From Atherinomorus stipes (lineage: Eukaryota; Chordata; Actinopteri; Atheriniformes; Atherinidae), in the NCBI GenBank assembly GCA_023101725.1, contig JALJCO010009025.1:434001-498000 (forward strand): DNA of 64,000 nt, in the 5' to 3' direction. The notes under the pieces were generated by a model. That model had not been told where the DNA came from. It saw only the letters and a program-made list of their open reading frames with translations, and did no database searches. Below, one piece after another: positions 28,449 through 41,300 of the stretch (positions within the stretch are counted from its first letter, which is position 1; each line of letters begins with the position of its first letter). The translations under genes and the position numbers were made by a program.

Positions 28449-31400
28449 TCAGTAGCAGTCCACGATAACCTCTTGGCCTGGCTGTAATGTTGGGTGAGTG
28501 TGGGTGGTGCTTGCAGTCAGTATATCCTGCAGCAGAGATAGAGGAGAGTTGTGAATGTGGTCACTGCTTCGAGTCAGGATCTCCAGCCTCTCGTCTAAAT
28601 CCAGACAGCTCAACACCTCATAAACACTGACACGGACAGTGTGACTTCCAGGCCTCGCAGGTTCCATCGCAGCCTCACTGCAGCCTTCAGAATCAACCGT
28701 ATCTACTCCATGACGTGATCTCTGCTCAGAGGTGCGTGTCTCAGGCTGGTTCTTCTCTCTCAGTATGGTCCTGATCTCTTGTGCCCAACCCCATCCAGAC
28801 AGTTCACAGGACACTCCGTTGTCTGTTGCTAGGGCAACAGTTGCATCGTGGGCACTTTGTGATAGTGGACAAACAGCGTCTCTTAGTCTTATCAGCAGTT
28901 GACAAGCCTTCAGAGCGACTGGTCTATCACAGTCAAACAAACCGCTGAGCAGCGCTGAGATGACCCCCTGCTCCACCAAACTGCTCAACACAATGACCAA
29001 ATCTGACTCCACATGTTGTGGGTGTGTGTGAAGTGTGTAGGTTTGGCTCGACATCAAAGCATAAGGGTGTGGCTGGGTGGGCTGGGGCTCTGATACTTTT
29101 GTGTAACTGTGGTAACCTAAAAAGGCTCGGTCTAACAGGAGCCCAGCCAGATCCAGGGTGTGAACTTTGACCTCCCAGTCCAAATCAGCACTGCCTAGTG
29201 AGAGAACAGAGCATACGGACTGCATGAGGAGAGAGCAGGTAAAGGTAAGCGAAGAACATGAGAACCAGGTAGTGAAGAACTGTACAACAGCCCTCCTGGC
29301 AAATCCTTCAGTGTCCTGGGAGAGAATTTCAAGCAGCCGGGTCACTATTTCAGCCTGAAAGGGACAAAGATCAGGTTATCCAGTGAAGAAGATATGAAAA
29401 CATGTTGTCTCTGCATAACCAGGTTTATTAAGAGCTGAATATGAACTCAGTTCAGCCCACCTGCTCTTGTGTGAGTGCTGCCCCCTGGTGCCAGCCGGGT
29501 GCCAGCGTCTGAGCCAGTGCAGAGATGGAGCTGGCTCTAACATAACTCTCTGGATCCTGCAGCGTTTCTTTAAGGAGAGGAGTTGAGAAGCAGCAGCCAC
29601 CCAGCAGAGCTTCTGACACGTTGTGCAACTCCTCCGCTGACGTCTGGCTGGTGGACACCCTTGTGAGGTGGCCCAGAAACTCCACAGTCGAGTCTCTCAC
29701 CTCCCAACGGATGTCACATGCACGTTTCCTGACCACCTGAATTAGATCTAAAAGGAGACGTGTGCAAAATAATTCATGTCTGTGGGGACCTGTCACACAG
29801 GAGCTTCATTTCTGAACTGAAGCAAAGAGGCTGCTGGTTGGCTTTACCTTTTCTGAGCTGGTCTGTTATGGAGGAGAGGTCCGTACAAACGCTTATCCAC
29901 TTTACTAAAACCTGGTAACACTTCTGTAGAACCTAAACAACACAAATTAAACTGTTTTATTTACTATGGAAGATCAGATTAAATATTTTGTGATGAATAT
30001 TGTTAAATTTGTCTGAATCCTTAAGAAATTATAAGGTGATTAGTCCTTGAGTGTCGGTGCATCACAGTTAAATATGGAAAAACAAGAGATCTACTGCTCT
30101 GAAAGCAAGTAAGTTTTCCATAAAATATGGAAACCATAATTATACAGTGAAAAGATTGCTCACAAATTAAAAACATTAAAACATTTGCTGCAAATCTACA
30201 ACAAATGAAAAAGAAAAGAACTGAAGTGTTGCAATGGTCCAGAATTCAATCTAATGCAAAAGCTGTCACAGGACCTTAAAAGATTTGTACATCCAGTAAA
30301 TCAGCAAATCTCAGTGGAATGAAGCAATGTCGTATAGACAAGTTTCACGGACATTTCCGTTTTACTTCCGCAGTCAGTCAATTTCTGCCAAGCGCTTCTG
30401 GTCGATAATATCTGCATTCATTTACACTGAATAGTGATGCCTCTAAGATGGTAACACTCATTTATTTCCTCTAAAAGAACATGTTTTATTACTTCCTCAC
30501 CTGTTACGACACTGAACTGGGAGGATAATATGATGGAATGACCTGATGTTACAACTAGCAATATATTTTTGTACTTTGTTGAGTCCTGTGATGAGAAACA
30601 GGAACGCCATAGACTTACATGGTGACACAGTCGGCTGTGTGTTGATAGCGACACACACAGCAGTTTAGTGTCCACGAAGACAAATGTTCAACACCGAGCC
30701 AGACTCTGGATGATTCCTGTCAGAGGGCTTGAGTGGTGGTTACAGTGGATTTTTTTTTTTTTAGTTAAGGAGAATGGAAAGTTTGAGACAGCGGCTGCAC
30801 CCGGTGGTCGGTCACGTAGCTGCGTGGCTCCCGTCCTATGGCGAGTTCGCTCAGTTTACAAGGTTCATATTTAATTGTTTTTACAAGCAGCTGCAGCAAC
30901 GTACGGCACAAAATGTCCAGAAAATGTTGGGTTTAACAATACCCACTTTTCAGTTATCGAGTTCGGGAGCTCTTCCTATGTGTGTTGTTGATTTGCTATA
31001 TCCTCCTGAGTGTAAAATATCCTGTAACCGTGGTAACCGGAAGCCCTTGGCAGAAACTAGCAGACATGGCGGCTCCCATGGTTTCGGCCGTGAAACTTGT
31101 CTATAGAGGATCAGGCCAAATCTCCTCCACATGATTACATCATACAGAAATTACTAGTTATTGATGCCAAAGGTGGTTTAACAAGCTATAGAATCAGTGC
31201 TTTGCAGAAACTGCTTCTACATTTAGACTTTTTTTTATTTATAATAAAATAATAACAAGGTGTAATAAGTTGTGCTGTTGTTAATCCAAAGTTTTATTTA
31301 CCTAATTTTAAAGGGGATAGCTACAAGTTTAATCTCTTCCTGCCAGTAGGTGGCACACTAACAATCACTTATTCAATTAGCATTAGCAGTGTAACAGAAC

Positions 31401-34400
31401 TGGCTAACCAGTAATTAGTACTAGCAAATGTTTAACTAGAAATTCCGAGAGAAAAATGGCAACCTACATGGGGCTTTTGAGCCCCTTTTATACCATCAAC
31501 CTCATCCTGCTTCGTTGTTTGTTCACTTGAATTTGAGAAATGTAAGGCAAGGAAGATGCTCTTTCTACACATAGCAATCGAGCTAGCAACTCCGGAGCTA
31601 ATGCTAATGGTGAAAAATCCTGACACTGGCATGGTAATCAGACGTAAATATTTACTTTTTAGACCCGTCAAAATTGATTTAAAAAATTTTATGCTATAAG
31701 AATGTATTTAGGTAAAATGAATACTTTTCTTCTGCACCCCACTAGATGTTCTGTGGATGATTTTTTGAAAAATTATTGCTTTGATGAAAAAGTTGTAGCT
31801 ATCACCTTTAAGACCCGGTTGAAGACAAGATGATTGTTACCTAAAAAAAAGCCCTAAAACTTATTTGTAGAGCCTATATGTGATAAAAAAAAAGTCCTAT
31901 GTAAGTTTTGAACATCTAATCATCTATTCATCTATTTATTTATTTATTGAAATCCAACTTCACATTTCATTACTGTGCCTCAATGGGAGTTAAATAACCT
32001 TATAACTGAACAGGATGTGAGTAGTGTTGAAGTTTCACTGTAATGGAATCAATTTTTCATTTGCACTAAAATATCAGAGACAAAATTAGACAGATAGATG
32101 TGATCATGCATTAACAGACTTGCACGAAAACTTACAGTGGGGTCACAATCGGGATTGTCCAAGTACTGTATTAGAAGTGTGAACACCTCAAACAGCATAA
32201 CCTTTGCTTCTGTAAAATACAAAAAAAAGGCATTTATTGACAGAGTCACTAAGTATTAGCATTTATGTAGTGTTTGTACATAAATACAGTTGTTCATCGT
32301 GCAGCATTTTTACTTTTAATACCACATAGCAAATACTTGTGTGAAATCCTGCTGAATACCTTTTACTTAAATGGTTTAATTTAACAAATTAAACTTGGTG
32401 CAAAAAGTAAGGAAATTTGTGTTCAGTTGATAATTTCCCCCTCTTACTGATACTAAATGGTGTTGTATTATACATTATTGGAAAGCCTGATAGCTCGTTT
32501 CTGAACGAGATATAACTTGAAGGAACTGCACATTTGAGGAATGAGCAACCCAGCTGAATGTGTGGATACCGCTCCCCATAAAGTTACAAAGGTTTGTAAA
32601 GGTGACTAAACAGGCTTTTCAGTGATGTATAATAAATCAGTTTGTACTTACTGAGGGAAAAAGATAATCAAACATAAATTTCCTTTCTTTTTGAGCCAAG
32701 TTTATGCTGAAATTTCTGCACATATTATATTTCTATATTCAGTTTGCTGGATTATAATGTTGGTACTGACGTGTCATAAGACGATCTACCAACAAAAAGA
32801 AAGCAGGGTTAGAGATAATAGGGCGATGTTCTATTCTACTAGGAAGAAACTAACCTGAACTGTTGCTGAGTGCCGAGAGAGCCTCTAGAGCACATTTCTG
32901 AACTTTACCACTGCCAGTGACATTTCTGGAAACTTTCATACAACCAGGAGATGAGGAAGTAGAGTTCCCACTGCACAGCCTCAATAATGATAAAACTGCA
33001 GAGACAATTAAGCCCAACGGGCAGGGGAGGAAGTCCGGAGCCTGAAGGGGGGACAGAATAGCGTGAGAGGTTTTTCATACATGAAAAGTAAAACCGGCGT
33101 TCTGTCCTTTACTCACCGTCTGTGCAATCTGTGGTATATTTGTTAGACTGGCACAAATCATGGTGATACAGGAGGTTTTAATCCTGAGCTGCTCCATCAT
33201 TGAAATCCTATGCTCACCTGCAGCTGGAAAAAAAAAGCTTTCAATTTATTGCTAAATAATGTCCTTTTCACTTTTAGATATGTGAATGTTACCTAAAATG
33301 TTTGTGCCCAGTAAATTCAGGCCAGTAACAATGTCGAGGGGTAGCAGCAGAACTCTGGCAGACTGGGCTATGTGGACACGGTCTCTGGACAAAAGAAAAA
33401 AAAAAAACAAGGACCCATGGGTGAATGAAAATTTAAGTTATATTTGCTCTCCCCCTTCTATGGGTGAAGATGAACCAGCGATGCTCTGTAGAATGTAAAG
33501 CTGAGCTGTGAACAGACACCTACTTATAGCCGCTGTGGAGGAAAGCCGCCGCAGTGTGAATGAGGTCAGCAGGTTTCCTCGTGTTCAACATGAATGACAG
33601 AAGATGGGAGATGCGTTGGTCTGGGACACATCCATCACTGCCACAGCTTCTAAAACAAGAAGAAGATTAAACTAGATCAGTTTATTAAAAGTTGACCTGA
33701 TTAGATTTTAATCCTTCTTCCTTCATAGTTGTGTACCAGCAGCTGTGGTAACTCACTGTGGTTTCAACTCCATACTGCATGTTCATTTTATTCTTTTCTA
33801 AAAGCTTGGTACAAATAAAAACATACGCTAAAAAACACTTTACAAACATTCTGTTGGTGTGCACTGCTGCTTGCCATATATACTTTGTGTCAGTATAAAT
33901 GAATTACATGCAGTGTTGTATAGTAACTAAGTAGAAATACTTTGTTTCTTTACTTAAAGGTACAGTATGTAAAAAATCAAAGTTCAATGGCAAAAAAATG
34001 TGATATATAATTCAAAACTGTGTTTCTATTGATGTGTAGTCGCTGCACTAGAATAGCTGTTATATGTTTATTTTCTTAGAATAAGTCATTTATATCTACT
34101 TGCTGGGCGGTGCACATATGTAGGCTGCCATATTTGTTCCACCGTTTTTACTACAGTGTCCCTAAATGGACAAAACAATGTGAGTGAAGTGAGAACCTTC
34201 TGAACTTTAAAAACGCTGTACCAGCTTTGTTTAATGAGAGCTAAAGCACTGTTCGGGATAAAGACATTAAAAATTGTTACTCATAGTTACAGTCATAGCT
34301 ACACGTGACACTTCTGGATCCACTCACAGATGAAAGCATATTTTTGTCTGGGAGAATTTTGGCCACTAACAGCCACCATAAATTGAAAACAGTGCTTGGA

Positions 34401-37400
34401 ATATGAAGTCATTTGAAAGAAATTGTTCTTTCAAATAACCATCTTTACCACTAGATGTCAGTAATTCTTACATACTGTACCTTTAAGTAGTATTTTTTAA
34501 TATTTGTACTTTACTACTTCTATTTCAGACGACTTTTACTTTTACTTCACTCCATTTTCTGAAAAAAAAAAAATCAATACTTTTACTCTGTTACATTTAC
34601 CTGAGCATCCTTGTTAATTGTTACAAAATAAGAAGGAACATGATAGTCAATGGATAATCTTTTGTTGTCGTGGGACTAGCAGCCAATGATGTTGGAGATA
34701 CAGTACAGACTGCAAGACGTTATCGTTGGTTTACGCCGTTGTGCAGTGAATGAAAGCAGCCGCCAGCGGGTAAATTTCAAATTAATGGTCTCATTATGGT
34801 GTCAGGAGTCTCAGATATTTTTGTATATGGTTGGGTTTATGTAAGGAGGTGTTGAAGTTCCTTTACAGTTTGCAAGTTAAACAAAACTTTAAAACTAAAT
34901 TAAACAGGTATAAAGAAAACGTTAAACTCAAATTTCTGATTGTGTTTTATTAACAGTATTTTTTACTTTGATACTCAAGTACAGTGAATATTAGCTACTT
35001 TTTTTTACTTTTACTCAAGTAATCAAACGAACTACCCTTAAACTGTTGGATAATAACCCCCACCGACAGCATTTTAACCTGCAGGTTGCATCACTGTGGC
35101 TCTCCATGAATCTGTTTACATTCATGCAACCAAAGCACAAAGACTAGTGAGGAAATGGAGTCTTCACAAAACTAATCAAACACACTCATGATATATTTAC
35201 AAGAATGTAAAAGTGACCTTTAAGCCTGTTAAGAAGTAAAACCACTGGTGAGAGTAAATAAATTATTCCACTGAACTGCTTTATTTTAGGGCTCTTGTTT
35301 TGTTCATGTTGCTTCACTGGAACGTTGCCTTATGATATTTGACAGACTGAGCAGTTTTTGATGTCACAGCTACGTTTTGTCTCTACAAGTCAAATGGGGC
35401 TTATTAAAATTTCAGTTGTAATTTTCAGATCAGATGCTCTTTTTTTCTCCATTTTCTTTACAAAATCACTGTTGGTCAAATGGTTTAAGCCACTTCACTT
35501 GAAAGTGGAGACTTTCAAAAGGTGGTGCTGACTGCAATGAGGACCATTTTATACTGTTAACAATACTTTTACAAAAAGATATCATTTTTTAAATTATTAT
35601 TATAATTTATTAGTTGGTGTGAATGTGACATATCTGCCTCCTTGGTTTTGTTATTTTTGTTGTTTTCTTTTAGATGGCTCTACTGTTCAGACTCAGTGTT
35701 GTGAATTTGCCTCATGAATTCCTACATGTCACCAAAAATGGTCCCAGGGAGATAAAATATACTTTTTTCTGAAGTCCTAAAGGTACAGTATGTGCAGTTC
35801 ATTTACACAAAAGTACTTTTTTGTGTTCATATTAATACTGTTGTCAACTCAAATGACTCCAAGGAGACGGTAAGAAATACACATGAGAAGTCTACCTGTG
35901 TGCAGCCAGAATGACATCCATCAGAGGAAGTGTGAGCTGACTGTAGTTTGTTGTTACAAGTTCCTCCAGAGAGTCTGTCACTGTCAGCAGCAGCTTCTCC
36001 CGCAGAGGAGGACTGGCCTGGGCCAGGAGCAGGGCCAACAGTTTGAGGATCTGCTGACTCTGGTGAAGCTGTGAGGTTTCTTTGGGAACCAAAAACTTTT
36101 TGAGGTACTCTGAGATTCTCATGATAAAAGCAGAGCAGTCTTTGTTGGTTTCCACAGTGGCAGTTGGAAGTTCTTGGTCTGTGACTGTCCTATCTTCTTT
36201 ATAATCTACACCATTGCATCCCACAGATGAGACAGGCGGACAGGAGAGCAGGACATGAGCGAGCATTTGATTGGCAGCTGATGCAACAAACAGACTTGTG
36301 TCTGTCTGAAGCTGTAGGAGGGGTTCAATAAAATCTGAAAAAGTTGAGATAAAAAGAAGCATGAAAATATACTGGAATTAAAATGATAAGGAGATAAAAT
36401 GCTGATTCAAAAATCTAAATAAATCTCTGCCCATGCAATAAGATTATTTCTTCATATTGTCTATCACTGATGTTTTATGTAATAATAAATGTGTCAGAAA
36501 AGATGGTCTAATTTCCAAGATGATGTGTCATAGAAGTATAACAATATATCGATCTACATCAGTATGTCGATGTAATGATCTACTAGCCTCTGCTTAAGTC
36601 TGACTGTACCCAGGAATAAAAACATCAAGATTTCAGCTGGTTATTTGTGATTCGATATGAGTGGAGGCAAGCATGCAATATTGTTCTCATATCAATCATT
36701 CCTGAATCAAATAAAATCTAAATCATGACAGGATTTTGTGCACCACCAAAAATGGACTTGTTTCTCAGTGAGTCAATGTAACATTGTGTACCCAAACTTG
36801 TGATTTACAACCCTAATGTGTCACCTGCTCGCACAAAGAAAGTCAAAGCCTTCGAATGCTGCAGCATCGTTTTTAAGCCCCAGATCCAGCCGATCCGTAC
36901 AGACGGATCCTCCCAGAGCCCTGCTCCCTGCCAGTGCTGAGTGTTGAAGGCCAGGTCCAACACCGGACTCTTCTACAAGATAAAGATGTCATCATTTGCA
37001 GGAATCAGTTGTTGATGTATGATTTTAGACAGTTTTTTTCTTTAAGAGTTTATCATAAACACCAGGAGTGATAAGCTCTACCTGAAGAACTTGGAAGCTG
37101 TCTTCATTGGCAGCTATCAAACCAGTGAGTTTCTGAGTGAAGGAGAGGATGCTGGGGTCTGGAGATGAGCTGTTAACCACGGTGGATATAAATTCAAACA
37201 GACATGGGCAGGCCTCCAGCAGAGATACTCCTTCATTAAATGGAAAAAAGAAAAACAGATTTAAAAAATACATCCAGAGTTGTAAAAATAGATAAAATAA
37301 AATAAACTGTATCTTTGAGATTTGAAGAATTAGATCACTTTAGGTCACTTCCCCCCCCCCAAATGTTCATATGTGATTTTCATATTCTGACATTTTAGAT

Positions 37401-37824
37401 ACAAATGTAAATGGATATATTCTTTAAATTATAATGGTCACTGGCTACCTGTGATTAATTTGCATAGTTCATCAGTGATTTATATTAATGACAGGACTAA
37501 CTGTGACATTTTGGGGGGACTCTAGGTGTCTGGCCTCCAAGGAAATTTACCAGCTGTGCCCAATCTTTATCCATGGGACAACTATTAACTGAATTACCCC
37601 CTGATAGGACAGAAAACCTTCTGAAACTGAGAAAAAGGAAAATATGACTGGTGAACAAAGACTAAAGGGATGTCAAGGGGTCAATGCTATTACTGACCAG
37701 CTTTGGTGAGCACTGTGAACCAGTCCAGCAGTTTCTCCAGGCTTGTGTCATCGGGCAGAGAGCTCCCTGAGGCGGCCAGCACATCACAGACGCGGGACAG
37801 CACCGACACACACTCACTTTCCAT
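28449..37824 (-). CDS. brat1: BRCA1-associated ATM activator 1 (BRAT1), 12 coding exons, one exon frameshifted
   Basis: Exons (minus): 37824-37698, 37230-37082, 36972-36825, 36334-35896, 33651-33524, 33384-33293, 33223-33117, 33041-32855, 32209-32136, 29932-29848, 29747-29461, 29354-28449. Splice sites are GT-AG and phases agree throughout. The protein (about 908 aa once a 2-nt slip is discounted; human 821) is an alpha-helical HEAT-repeat protein. Diagnostic stretches shared with human BRAT1 are T-S-L-E-K-L-L-D-W-F near the start, S-L-F-V-A-S-A-A, W-E-V-R-D-S, L-Q-D-P-E-S-Y-V-R-A-S, D-L-D-W-E-V, L-F-D-C-D-R-P-V-A, S-P-L-S-L-L-Q-D-I-L and the terminal D-C-Y. BRAT1 interacts with ATM/BRCA1 and with INTS9/INTS11 (literature knowledge). 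In the exon 33651-33524 all three frames are closed, because an extra AG lies at about 33599-33602. That is either an assembly error or a disrupting allele. Confidence 0.93.
30333..31105. mobile_element. TIR-bounded element, about 770 bp, in brat1 intron
   Basis: TATAGACAAGTTTCACGG at 30333-30350 is inverted at 31088-31105 with about one mismatch. GC content is higher than the surrounding intron. A 110-codon open frame (30774-31106, plus) runs into the right arm but resembles nothing I know. Probably a non-autonomous DNA transposon. Confidence 0.75.
31308..31811. mobile_element. TTAA-flanked MITE, family C, copy 2 (in brat1 intron)
   Basis: TTAA at 31308-31311 and 31808-31811 flank inverted ends 'aggggatagctacaag' and 'gttgtagctatcacct'. 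The interior matches 23887-24357 in the opposite orientation. The exact TTAA at both ends is what piggyBac-type insertion leaves. Confidence 0.8.
32391..32703. mobile_element. MITE of about 313 bp in brat1 intron
   Basis: Left arm 'aaacttggtgcaaaaagtaa' (32391-32410) plus 'ggaaatttgtgtt' is inverted at the right ('aacataaatttcc' ... 'ttgagccaagttt', ending 32703). A diverged relative lies at about 55675-55905. No coding. Confidence 0.75.
33913..35040. mobile_element. Decayed DNA-transposon-like repeat, interrupted by a TTAA MITE
   Basis: The left part ('cagtgttgtatagtaactaa', 33911 on) and right part ('tttttacttttactcaagta', about 34999-35023) are rich in 'actttact/actcaagta' motifs typical of a widespread fish hAT-like repeat with acronym-free 'cagtgttgggtagtaac' ends. 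The family A MITE at 33954-34486 sits inside it. Outer limits are approximate. Confidence 0.5.
33954..34486. mobile_element. TTAA-flanked MITE, family A, copy 1 (nested)
   Basis: TTAA at 33954-33957 and 34483-34486 enclose inverted ends AGGTACAGTATGTAA and TTACATACTGTACCT. The body is about 90% like the copy at 51954-52496 by eye, and like the partial copy at the right edge of the window. No open frame. Confidence 0.85.
35041..35895 (-). other. brat1 intron, nothing recognised
   Basis: AT-rich sequence between the repeat cluster and the exon ending at 35896. 'aaaggtacagtatgtgcag' at 35781-35799 looks like a solo end of the family A MITE. No other feature seen. Confidence 0.5.
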
Positions 37825-38375
37825 GGTAACCTGCATGTGTCTTCATGAACCCCAAAGATATACAGGCAACTTTGCAGCTAACAGCTAACACTCGTCTACA
37901 AACATTAACTCCCACATAACATTTAGCGAAAATCTAAATAACAGTGTATAGAAATGTGATAAAGCTAGCTAGCTGAAATATATAACATTGCTGACTTTTC
38001 TTGTATTTTCAGACTGCGTGGGTTTTCAGCCTATCTCGCGGGAAAATGTTTCGCAGGATTTATCATTGCGTGGCTTCCCTTCCTTCAGCGCAACATTTTT
38101 TAGCGCTAACAGAGAAGCTGCACTGAACACTGATCTCTAAATGAATGGCTGTGCTAAATCATGTCAAGGCTGTGATGTACTACCGGTCTGTATGTTTTGT
38201 AACTTTATTTTTTCCCCGCAGCCTGAACACGCGCCTGCGAACAGCTTCCGGTTGTAAGTTTCCGTCTCTTCGTCCATTTTCGCACATGGTGCCGCACCGG
38301 CGGAGCATCGTTAGCCTCACATTTAATGGGATTTTGCTCCCTTGCAGACGAAATTCAGTCTTGAAGTCCTGTTAA
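37825..38375. promoter_or_regulatory. Head-to-head (bidirectional) promoter region of brat1 and eif3b
   Basis: Only 551 bp separates the brat1 start codon (37824, minus) from the eif3b start codon (38376, plus). Within it are 'tctcgcgggaaaatg' at about 38034-38048, combining a TCTCGCG-type motif with an E2F-like GCGGGAAA, and CTTCCGG at about 38246-38252, the ETS/GABPA core common in housekeeping bidirectional promoters. No TATA box is obvious. Which motifs are used is inferred. Confidence 0.7.
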
Positions 38376-41300
38376 ATGCAAGGTACGGTGGATATGGTGG
38401 ACGACCCAGAGTATGAGGAGGAGGAGCCTTCCTTCAGCGACCCGGAGGACTTCGTAGATGACATCGACGATGAGGGTGAGAGGCGGCAGGAAAAACGCCG
38501 GCTTTCTGGCCTGCTGCTAACAGTTAGCCAAGAGACCGATGTTGGTGGTTATCAGATGCTAGAAAGCTAGCTGAATCACGCTGCTAATCAAAATATGGTG
38601 ATATTATCCACTTAATGGTGCCTAGATGTTAAAACGTGCCTACCAAATTTAAAACAGCGTCCCAACCATTTTCCACTTACCCAAACCGATGTCATCAGTG
38701 GTATTTAAGCGTTATTAAGCGCCCGTTACAGCCTCACCCAGATCCCATAGACAAGTTATTGTGGCCTTGTCACTGTTACTTGGAAAAATGAAACCACATA
38801 TTAGTAAAGAAAGCAAAATGAGAGAACTGCTCATCTTGCTGACTATACCTAAATAGACTGTTGAAGACTGCAAGCCTCCTGTGTATAATTCGTGTGAACC
38901 ATCTGGACCAGTTTAGAGTAATGTTAGCATAAACGTCAGTTTTCTCTGCGAATAAAATTTGATCAAACTCCACATTGCGGTTTTTTAAATTTATTTATTT
39001 TGTCTGGCTGTCAGATATAAGTAGTGGATAATGTTTTAGCATAGTTCACCTTACACTCATTCATTTGACCAGATTATTTAGTTTCACAAGCCAGATGGGC
39101 GTATCAAGCAGCACTGCAATAAATGCAGTTTAATGTGGATCATAGTTAAGCCATTCATTACAACTAAATAACTTTGACCTGCACTTAAATCACTTATTGT
39201 GACATTAAGTGTAATGACAGTTGTGCCTTTTAAAAATACTGTTCAGCAGTATGATGAATTGCAATCTCCTAAACTCGTGGTAAAGTTAAAGAGCTTGTAT
39301 TTAAAAAAAAAAAAAAAAGTCAAACATCATAGCTGAAATAATAATCACAATTTTGGTCATTATTTAGAACATAATTGTTTTTACTGACTTGAACACTGTA
39401 GATTTACATTTTGACCTTGAAGTTCAATCTAATTGTGTATGAGCTTCCTCACAACAACAATAAACCTTATGGCCAAAGTGTTTCCAAATGTGTGAATTTC
39501 TTTCCCTTGTTTGCTGTTCAAATACTTTTCGTTACTTGGTCTGAGTTCAACCAAACATTTCATAGCCTGGCCAAAAGTCTGACTGCGCTTTTGCAGATAA
39601 GTAAAAAGGATTGATTTTAATTTAATAACATTATACATTTCTTGGCAATTAAATCTTTAATAGAATTTTTTTTAAAATCAATATTATCAATTATAAAAGC
39701 TCAAACGAATATATCAAGTTTTGACATTTGCACAACTAAAATGCGGTACTTCATATTTAATCCTAAATGAGACTTGTGAACATGTTTGGATTAAATTAAG
39801 AGTTGTTAGGACACATGTTTCAGCAACTTCAGATTAGTAGGAAAGGATCAAATAAGACTCGGCAGTTTTATTGACTTTGTTGTCTTCTTGAAATATTTTT
39901 CCTTCACTTTTCAGAGCTTCTGGGTGACGTCTTGCGGGAGAAACCCCAGGAGGCTGATGGCATAGACTCGATGGTGGTGGTGGACAATGTGCCTCAGGTG
40001 GGCCCAGAGCGTTTGGAAAAACTCAAGAATGTCATACACAAGATTTTCTCCAAGTTTGGCAAGATCACAACTGAGTTTTATCCAGATGCTGATGGCATGA
40101 CCAAAGGGTAAGACCTAATTTCCTCAGATGCGTTTCCTGCTTTCCTTTGTTATGCATGTTTACTTCTATTTAAAATCAAGATTTTTTTCATTCATTCACT
40201 GATTTGTGTGTGTGCCTGCAGATATATCTTCTTGGAGTATGCTGCTCCCACTCAAGCCCTTGAGGCAGTGAAGAACGCAGATGGATACAAACTTGACAAA
40301 CAACATACGTTTAGAGTCAACCTTTTCACTGATTTTGACAAGTAAGATTGAGACATCAGCCAGGAAAATGTGAAACTTGTAGAGAAATGGGATACAGTGG
40401 GTTGATCTGTGCTTATTTTTCTTCAGGTACATGAACATCAGTGATGAGTGGGAAACCCCAGAGAAGCAGCCTTTTAAAGACTTTGTGAGTCTTGTTCATT
40501 ACTCTTGATCAAAATAAAGTATTTTCCCTGGTAATGAATCATCACGTTGATCTAATGATGATGAGATTAACGCTGCCTCTCTGCACAGGGAAATATGCGT
40601 CACTGGATTGAAGACTCAGACTGCCGTGACCAGTACAGTGTGATCTATGAAGCTGGAGAGAGGACTGCTATTTTCTCAAATGATGTTAAAGAGCCAATCA
40701 TAGCTGAGGAAAGAGCAGTAAGTTATCAGTTACATAATAAGCGGGAGAAGCCGAACTGATTGTGTTAAGACAAAAAATATTGACAAGGACTGTTTGGTTT
40801 GGAGAAGACTAACATTTTTGTGTTTGCAGCGCTGGACAGAGACGTATGTTCGCTGGTCTCCTAAAGGCACCTACCTGGCCACCTTTCACCAACGTGGTAT
40901 TGCATTGTGGGGTGGCGAGAAGTTCAAACAGATTCAGAGGTTCAGCCATCAGGGCGTGTCCCTCATTGACTTTTCACCGTGTGAGAGGTAATTAGCATTT
41001 TACATGTATCCATGCTTGGCTCATTTGTTCACAGATGACACTTTAATGTAAAAAAAAAAAAAAAAAAAATTGTGAGTAGTTTTGATGTTTTCACATCAGT
41101 TAAGTGAAAATGTTCCTTTAAAATTCTGGGGTTTATGCTCGAGATGAGATTTGAAAATCTAATTGAGGAAACGTGTTCGCTTGTGTCTGTCAGCATGCTC
41201 ATTTATTCGATTTGCAAATAAATTTTATAAGAGCATTGCAATGATTGCAGGGAATTCCAGACATTATTTGGACTGTGACGGCGTCGGATGCTTCATGCAC

